From Pedobacter jeongneungensis (GTDB lineage: Bacteria; Bacteroidota; Bacteroidia; Sphingobacteriales; Sphingobacteriaceae), in assembly GCF_000633455.1 (NCBI RefSeq), contig NZ_AYMG01000009.1:1-64000 (forward strand): a stretch of DNA of 64,000 nt, given 5' to 3'. Below are positions 59,677 through 64,000 of this stretch, one piece after another. Made by a program: the position numbers and the translations under genes. The notes below the pieces were generated by a model that searched no databases, was not told the DNA's origin, and saw only the letters and a program-made list of their open reading frames with translations. How positions within the stretch are numbered: position 1 is the first letter of the stretch; each line of letters starts with the position of its first letter.

Positions 59677-62600
59677 CTATTTATTTTTCAATGGAATTTT
59701 AAACCAGAATTCAGAACCTTCACCCTCCTTACTGTTTACGCCTATATCGCCACCATGCCTTTCAACAATTTCTGCTGAGATATATAAACCGAGGCCAAGC
59801 CCTGAAAAGCTATGTGATGAGGCTTCTACCCGGAAAAAGCGGTCGAATACAAATTGCGATTTATCTTTAGGAATGCCAATACCATAGTCCCGAACGGCAA
59901 CCAACAGGTAATCTTCTTCTGTTTTTGCCGAAACTTCAATTTTATCAGCATCGGGCGAATATTTAATGGCATTTGAGATAAAATTACTCAATACCTGTTC
60001 AATACGGTTACGATCGGCATGTATCTGTACATCAGTTATTTGCTGCACAATACTGTGCCTGTTCAAACTTTCCTGCAAACCATCAATGGCATCTTCTATC
60101 ACTCCGGCAATGTTAAAGTCAGAGAAGTTGAAAGTCATTTTACCAGCCTGTATCTTGGTTACATCCAATAAATCTTCAACCAGCGCTGTAAGTTTTCCAA
60201 TTTGTCGGTTGGCCTTATCTACGAACTCATAAATCTTTTCGAATTTCTGCTGTTCGGCCATTCTAAGCGCAAACTGCAAAAAGCCCTTGATACTGGTAAT
60301 AGGCGTTTTCAGCTCGTGACTGGCAATACTCATAAATTCATCCTTACGGTGCATCAGCTCTTTTGTGGCCTGTTGCGCTTTCATTAAATCGGTGACTTCG
60401 AAGCCAAAGAAAGCGATCCCATCTATTACACCTTTATCAGAAAATACAGGGTTTAAGATCATATCGAACCACTTTTCTACTGATTTACCTGTAGTTTTAT
60501 TTACCTGATCAATTTTATAGGCATTGGCTACATATGTTTTGCCTGTTTGCATTACCCGATCTTCAATTTCCAAAAGTTCGGGTGATTCAAATTTAGATCC
60601 ATTCCCAATCCTTGAGCGGCCGATATAATCCGTACCTCCATCAAAGGTTTTAAAGGCTTCGTTCACAAATTCGTATTTAAGCCCCTCACCTCTGCGGATG
60701 GTAATTAATGCAGGTGCATTTTTGAAGATGCTATAAAACTCGTCCTGCTGTTTTTTGATGAGTTTTTGGAGCTCTATACGCTTTTTCTCGGTATGTTTTT
60801 GTTTACTGATGTCAATCACATAGGTTACAGCACCGTTTGGTACTTCTTCATCGAGCAGTGCAGAACCAACTAAAACATCTACAGGAACGCCGTCTTTATT
60901 AAGGTACTGTTTTTCGAAAGGCGGACAAAAGCCTTCTTCTTTTAACAATTTAGCAGATATTTTACTGATTGGCATAAAAGCTTCAGGTGTAATCTGCATC
61001 CAATCGATATTTCCATTTTCGAAATCAGACCTTGTATAACCTAAAAGTTTTAAGAAAATATCATTGGCATCTTCTATCCTACCGGTTTCGGTGTTGCTAA
61101 ATAAGATCCCGATGACGTTGGATTCGAAAATCTTTCTGAATTTACGTTCGGTAGAATTCAGTTTTACTTCGGTATCTACCAGTTTCGAAATATCAACAAT
61201 AGAGCCCACCATGCGGTAAGGGGTTTGCAGATCATCCAGTAAAATACTTCCACGATCGAGCAAAGTAGCATAACTACCATCGGCTTTTTGTAAACGGTAC
61301 TGCGATGTCCATTGTGTTTCGTTGTGGTTAATGGCATCGTAAACACTTGTTTTTACACGTTCGCGGTCATCAGGGTGGACTTTATCAAACCAAAAGGCAA
61401 TATTATCCGTTTGAGCATCTTTTTCATAACCAAACATCGTGGTAAAGTTGTCACTCCGCCACATGGTATTTTGCGCCAGGTTCCAGTCCCAAATGGTATC
61501 GTTAGTGGCATGCGATACCAGGTTGAAACGTTCTTCACTTTCGGAAAGTTTCATGGTACGCTCTTTCACCTTCAACTCCAGGTCGGCATTGAGCTGACGC
61601 AGGTTTTCGCGTGTGCCTAAAAGCTCGTTATAATTTTTCTTCAGTTTCTGTTCAGCCAGTTTTTGCTGACTGATATCAGTCAAAGTGGCCACAAAACCAT
61701 CAGACATTTTTACGGCAATAAGCTGACACCATTGTTCTTTAGAAAACTGTAGTTCTGTTTCGAGCACTTTTCCGTTTTCAACAACGCCAACATATTTATT
61801 AAAAAGGTTGCTTACAACCAGTTCAGGTATCATTTTAACCAGCCTGGCCCCTGTTAATTCTGCTTTATTCTTGTTTAAAATACTCAGCGCAGAATCATTA
61901 AAGGTGCTGCATTCAAAATCTATGATAAAATGTTTGGCATCCCTTACGGCCCTGAAGGCCAAAATACCATTTAAACTTGCATTGAAAACTCCGCTGATGA
62001 TATTATTAAGTTCGGTAATCTTTGAAATATCAACAAAAGAAATCACTACACCATCCACTCGCTTATCTTTCCTTAAATAAGGCATAATACGCATTAACGA
62101 ACGGGTATTGTTTTTTAGTTGTACTTCTTTTTCAATGATGTGGCCGTTTAACAATACTTTTCTGATATCACCGGTAAAGCTTTCAGCTTTAATATTATTC
62201 GAAATATGTTCAATCGAACGGCCAATATCTGCTTCAATCAAGTTCACCATACTGATGGCAGCAGGGTTAAATTTGCGGATAATCATTCCGGCATCCAGAA
62301 AAATCTGCCCGATATCCGTACTCCTGAAATAATTGTCCAGATCATCATTCAACTCGATGAGTTCTTTGATTTTAAGCTGATGCTCAGTATTTAAGGTATG
62401 AAGTTCCTCATTTAGCGATTGTAACTCCTCGTTGCTGGATTGCAGCTCTTCATTGGCGGAAAGCAGTTCTTCATTACTGGATTGAAGCTCCTCGTTGGTC
62501 GTCTCCATTTCTTCAACGGCCATCTGCAGGTTCGAACGGGTTTCGTTCAATTCGGCTTCCAGTTCGAATACATATTCGGACTGCGTAGCGTCATGAAAAC

Positions 62601-64000
62601 CGGGCAGTGCCAGTTCATCTTTACCGGCAACTATTTCTAAAACATGTTCGGCAAAAACCACCATGGTAAATCCATTGGTATTGGCCGGATCAGACGGTAC
62701 TACAGAGATATTAACAAATACATTATTCTTAAAACGGATCTTTTTTAAGGCTACTTTTTTATTTTCTTTCCAGGCTTTTCTCAGTCCGGTATTGAGTACT
62801 ACCGATACCTCTCTCGGTACCATTTTTAAGATATTCAGCTCAATGCTTTGCTCGGGCAGGGATAAATATTGACGGTAATCGCCAACAGCATCCTGCATAA
62901 TATAGGCTTTATCTATAAATACCGCTACATAACCCAGATCTGACGAAAGAAAATCGGCCAGACGTTTTTCGAGCGGGCTTTGTATCGTTTCAGTAATACT
63001 ACCTTTTTTCCGCTCTAAACCAGCGGCGGTTCTGGAGCCGGTATTATAGGTGTTGTACGTGGAATAATTGATTTTTCCGGTTTTCTGATAAATTTTCGAT
63101 TTACCCGAAATTTCAGTTAATCCAGCTTTCATGGATGAAGCGGTTTCGCTTGAGCCGAGAAAGAGGTAACCATTGGGCAGAAGCGAAAAATGAAATATCG
63201 AAAGAATTTTTTCCTGAAGGATGCTGTTTACATAGATAAGCATGTTTCTACAGGTAACCAGGTCGTTTTTGATAAAGGGCGGCGATTTAATTACATCGTG
63301 TTTTGCAAACACAACCTGCTTACGTAAGCTTGCGATCACGCTGATGTATTTCCCTTCCTGTATAAAGTATTTTTTAAACAGTTGGGCTGGAATTTCTTTC
63401 TTTACGGTAAGCGGGTATTGACCCTTGGAAGCAATTTCAATACTTTTTTCGTCAATATCAGAAGCAAATATTTTAATCTCGATTTTTTTACCAGAGCGGT
63501 CTACACAATCATTTACCATTGCCGCAACAGAATAAGCTTCTTCTCCGGTACTACAGGCACATATCCAGATTTTGATTACATCGCCATCTTCTTTTCGTGC
63601 TACAATATCCTGTAAGGCGTATTCGTTAAGCTGCGCAAAAGCCTGCTCATCCCTAAAAAACTTAGTTACACCGATGAGAAAATCCTGAGCTAAAATTTTC
63701 ACTTCATGCTCATTCTCCCGTAAAAAGGCAACATAACGGTCTAATTTTTTCATGCCCCTCTCATTCATCCTCCGGCCAATGCGCCTGATAATGGTTGGGG
63801 TTTTATAGAGGTTAAAATCGTTGCCGCTGCTGTTGTGTACCAGCTTAAATATTTCATCAAGCAGTTCTTCATTTACCTTACCGTTTTCGAGTACCTTAAC
63901 TGGCTCTTCATTTACATAACTAAAAAGCTCTTCCTGCATCCTTGAAGGGATCATCACATGATCAGCATTGCCTGAGGCGATGGCCGAATTGGGCATACCG
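59677..64000 (-). CDS. CheB/CheR-type multi-PAS sensor histidine kinase (5' end outside window)
   Basis: More than 1439 residues; the frame runs off the window edge. The visible N-terminus (MPNSAIASGNADHVMIPSRM) is the tail of a CheB methylesterase domain, so the true start lies beyond 64000. Then follow a CheR methyltransferase domain (about 40-300, DFLIGVTKFFRDEQAF...CACSTGEEAYSVA), a PAS-like segment, a repetitive Glu-rich coiled coil (about 500-560), several PAS domains (about 565-1215), a HisKA domain (SIASHELKTPITSI) and an HATPase_c domain (SNAIKYSPDADK; GIGIPKDKSQFVFDRFF; LGLGLYISAEIVERHGG). It is cytoplasmic, with no TM segment seen, and has no receiver domain. Confidence 0.93.
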   Translation of the reverse strand, partial: GMPNSAIASGNADHVMIPSRMQEELFSYVNEEPVKVLENGKVNEELLDEIFKLVHNSSGNDFNLYKTPTIIRRIGRRMNERGMKKLDRYVAFLRENEHEVKILAQDFLIGVTKFFRDEQAFAQLNEYALQDIVARKEDGDVIKIWICACSTGEEAYSVAAMVNDCVDRSGKKIEIKIFASDIDEKSIEIASKGQYPLTVKKEIPAQLFKKYFIQEGKYISVIASLRKQVVFAKHDVIKSPPFIKNDLVTCRNMLIYVNSILQEKILSIFHFSLLPNGYLFLGSSETASSMKAGLTEISGKSKIYQKTGKINYSTYNTYNTGSRTAAGLERKKGSITETIQSPLEKRLADFLSSDLGYVAVFIDKAYIMQDAVGDYRQYLSLPEQSIELNILKMVPREVSVVLNTGLRKAWKENKKVALKKIRFKNNVFVNISVVPSDPANTNGFTMVVFAEHVLEIVAGKDELALPGFHDATQSEYVFELEAELNETRSNLQMAVEEMETTNEELQSSNEELLSANEELQSSNEELQSLNEELHTLNTEHQLKIKELIELNDDLDNYFRSTDIGQIFLDAGMIIRKFNPAAISMVNLIEADIGRSIEHISNNIKAESFTGDIRKVLLNGHIIEKEVQLKNNTRSLMRIMPYLRKDKRVDGVVISFVDISKITELNNIISGVFNASLNGILAFRAVRDAKHFIIDFECSTFNDSALSILNKNKAELTGARLVKMIPELVVSNLFNKYVGVVENGKVLETELQFSKEQWCQLIAVKMSDGFVATLTDISQQKLAEQKLKKNYNELLGTRENLRQLNADLELKVKERTMKLSESEERFNLVSHATNDTIWDWNLAQNTMWRSDNFTTMFGYEKDAQTDNIAFWFDKVHPDDRERVKTSVYDAINHNETQWTSQYRLQKADGSYATLLDRGSILLDDLQTPYRMVGSIVDISKLVDTEVKLNSTERKFRKIFESNVIGILFSNTETGRIEDANDIFLKLLGYTRSDFENGNIDWMQITPEAFMPISKISAKLLKEEGFCPPFEKQYLNKDGVPVDVLVGSALLDEEVPNGAVTYVIDISKQKHTEKKRIELQKLIKKQQDEFYSIFKNAPALITIRRGEGLKYEFVNEAFKTFDGGTDYIGRSRIGNGSKFESPELLEIEDRVMQTGKTYVANAYKIDQVNKTTGKSVEKWFDMILNPVFSDKGVIDGIAFFGFEVTDLMKAQQATKELMHRKDEFMSIASHELKTPITSIKGFLQFALRMAEQQKFEKIYEFVDKANRQIGKLTALVEDLLDVTKIQAGKMTFNFSDFNIAGVIEDAIDGLQESLNRHSIVQQITDVQIHADRNRIEQVLSNFISNAIKYSPDADKIEVSAKTEEDYLLVAVRDYGIGIPKDKSQFVFDRFFRVEASSHSFSGLGLGLYISAEIVERHGGDIGVNSKEGEGSEFWFKIPLKNK

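Overview
The window looks like chromosomal DNA of a Bacteroidetes bacterium, most likely the family Sphingobacteriaceae (Pedobacter-like). This is an inference from gene content: DUF4296 and DUF4260 proteins, GH127 and sialate-esterase enzymes, Bacteroidetes-type two-component systems and OmpA lipoproteins. It is also supported by low-GC intergenic DNA, few recognisable Shine-Dalgarno sites, and -7 boxes of the form TAnnTTTG. I see no rRNA, tRNA, CRISPR array or complete insertion sequence. One relic of an IS1182-like transposase is present.

Layout. 1-9.8 kb: an orphan lipoprotein, the transposase relic, a large MG2-like surface protein, a two-component operon (lipoprotein, 7-TM protein, histidine kinase with a frameshift, LuxR-type regulator), and a three-gene cluster of unknown function. 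9.8-25 kb: mostly housekeeping (UbiD-type decarboxylase, Dps, LysM protein plus uridine kinase, CoA-transferase with a DUF4260 gene between its subunits, PQQ-type dehydrogenase, MutS2, DUF4296 lipoprotein, YggS, GNAT, aspartate kinase, methyltransferase). 25.7-30.1 kb: cold-shock protein, peroxiredoxin, then an apparently self-contained stress module. That module has an ECF sigma factor, a membrane anti-sigma-like/trypsin-like protease fusion, and four tandem paralogous repeat-rich lipoproteins. 30.2-42.8 kb: PurB, Nfu, inositol phosphatase, Lgt, MtaB, UbiX, a candidate small RNA, Crp-like regulator, PAS histidine kinase, small proteins and an OmpA lipoprotein. 42.9-56.6 kb: carbohydrate region (GH127, sialate O-acetylesterase, RRM protein, Na+/H+ antiporter, sugar symporter-GalK-GalT operon with a divergent degenerate-Nudix regulator, GH15). 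56.6-64 kb: SDR, OmpA lipoprotein, Rdx protein and a giant CheB/CheR/PAS/histidine kinase cut by the window edge.

The main discovery candidate is the ECF module. A 28-bp bipartite element (GGTTAC[C/T], exactly 13 nt, then [G/T]G[T/C]AT[T/A]AA) occurs six times: upstream of each of the four lipoprotein genes, and twice in tandem on the other strand upstream of the sigma gene. This predicts an autoregulated sigma factor that drives an array of low-complexity lipoproteins and is controlled by an anti-sigma factor fused to a periplasmic protease.

Other points worth checking are a 19-bp perfect palindrome between galT and the degenerate-Nudix regulator, a ~65-nt putative small RNA with its own -7 box and directional terminator, several families of intergenic hairpin repeats (one pair with compensatory changes), and three small proteins (54, 43 and 33 aa).
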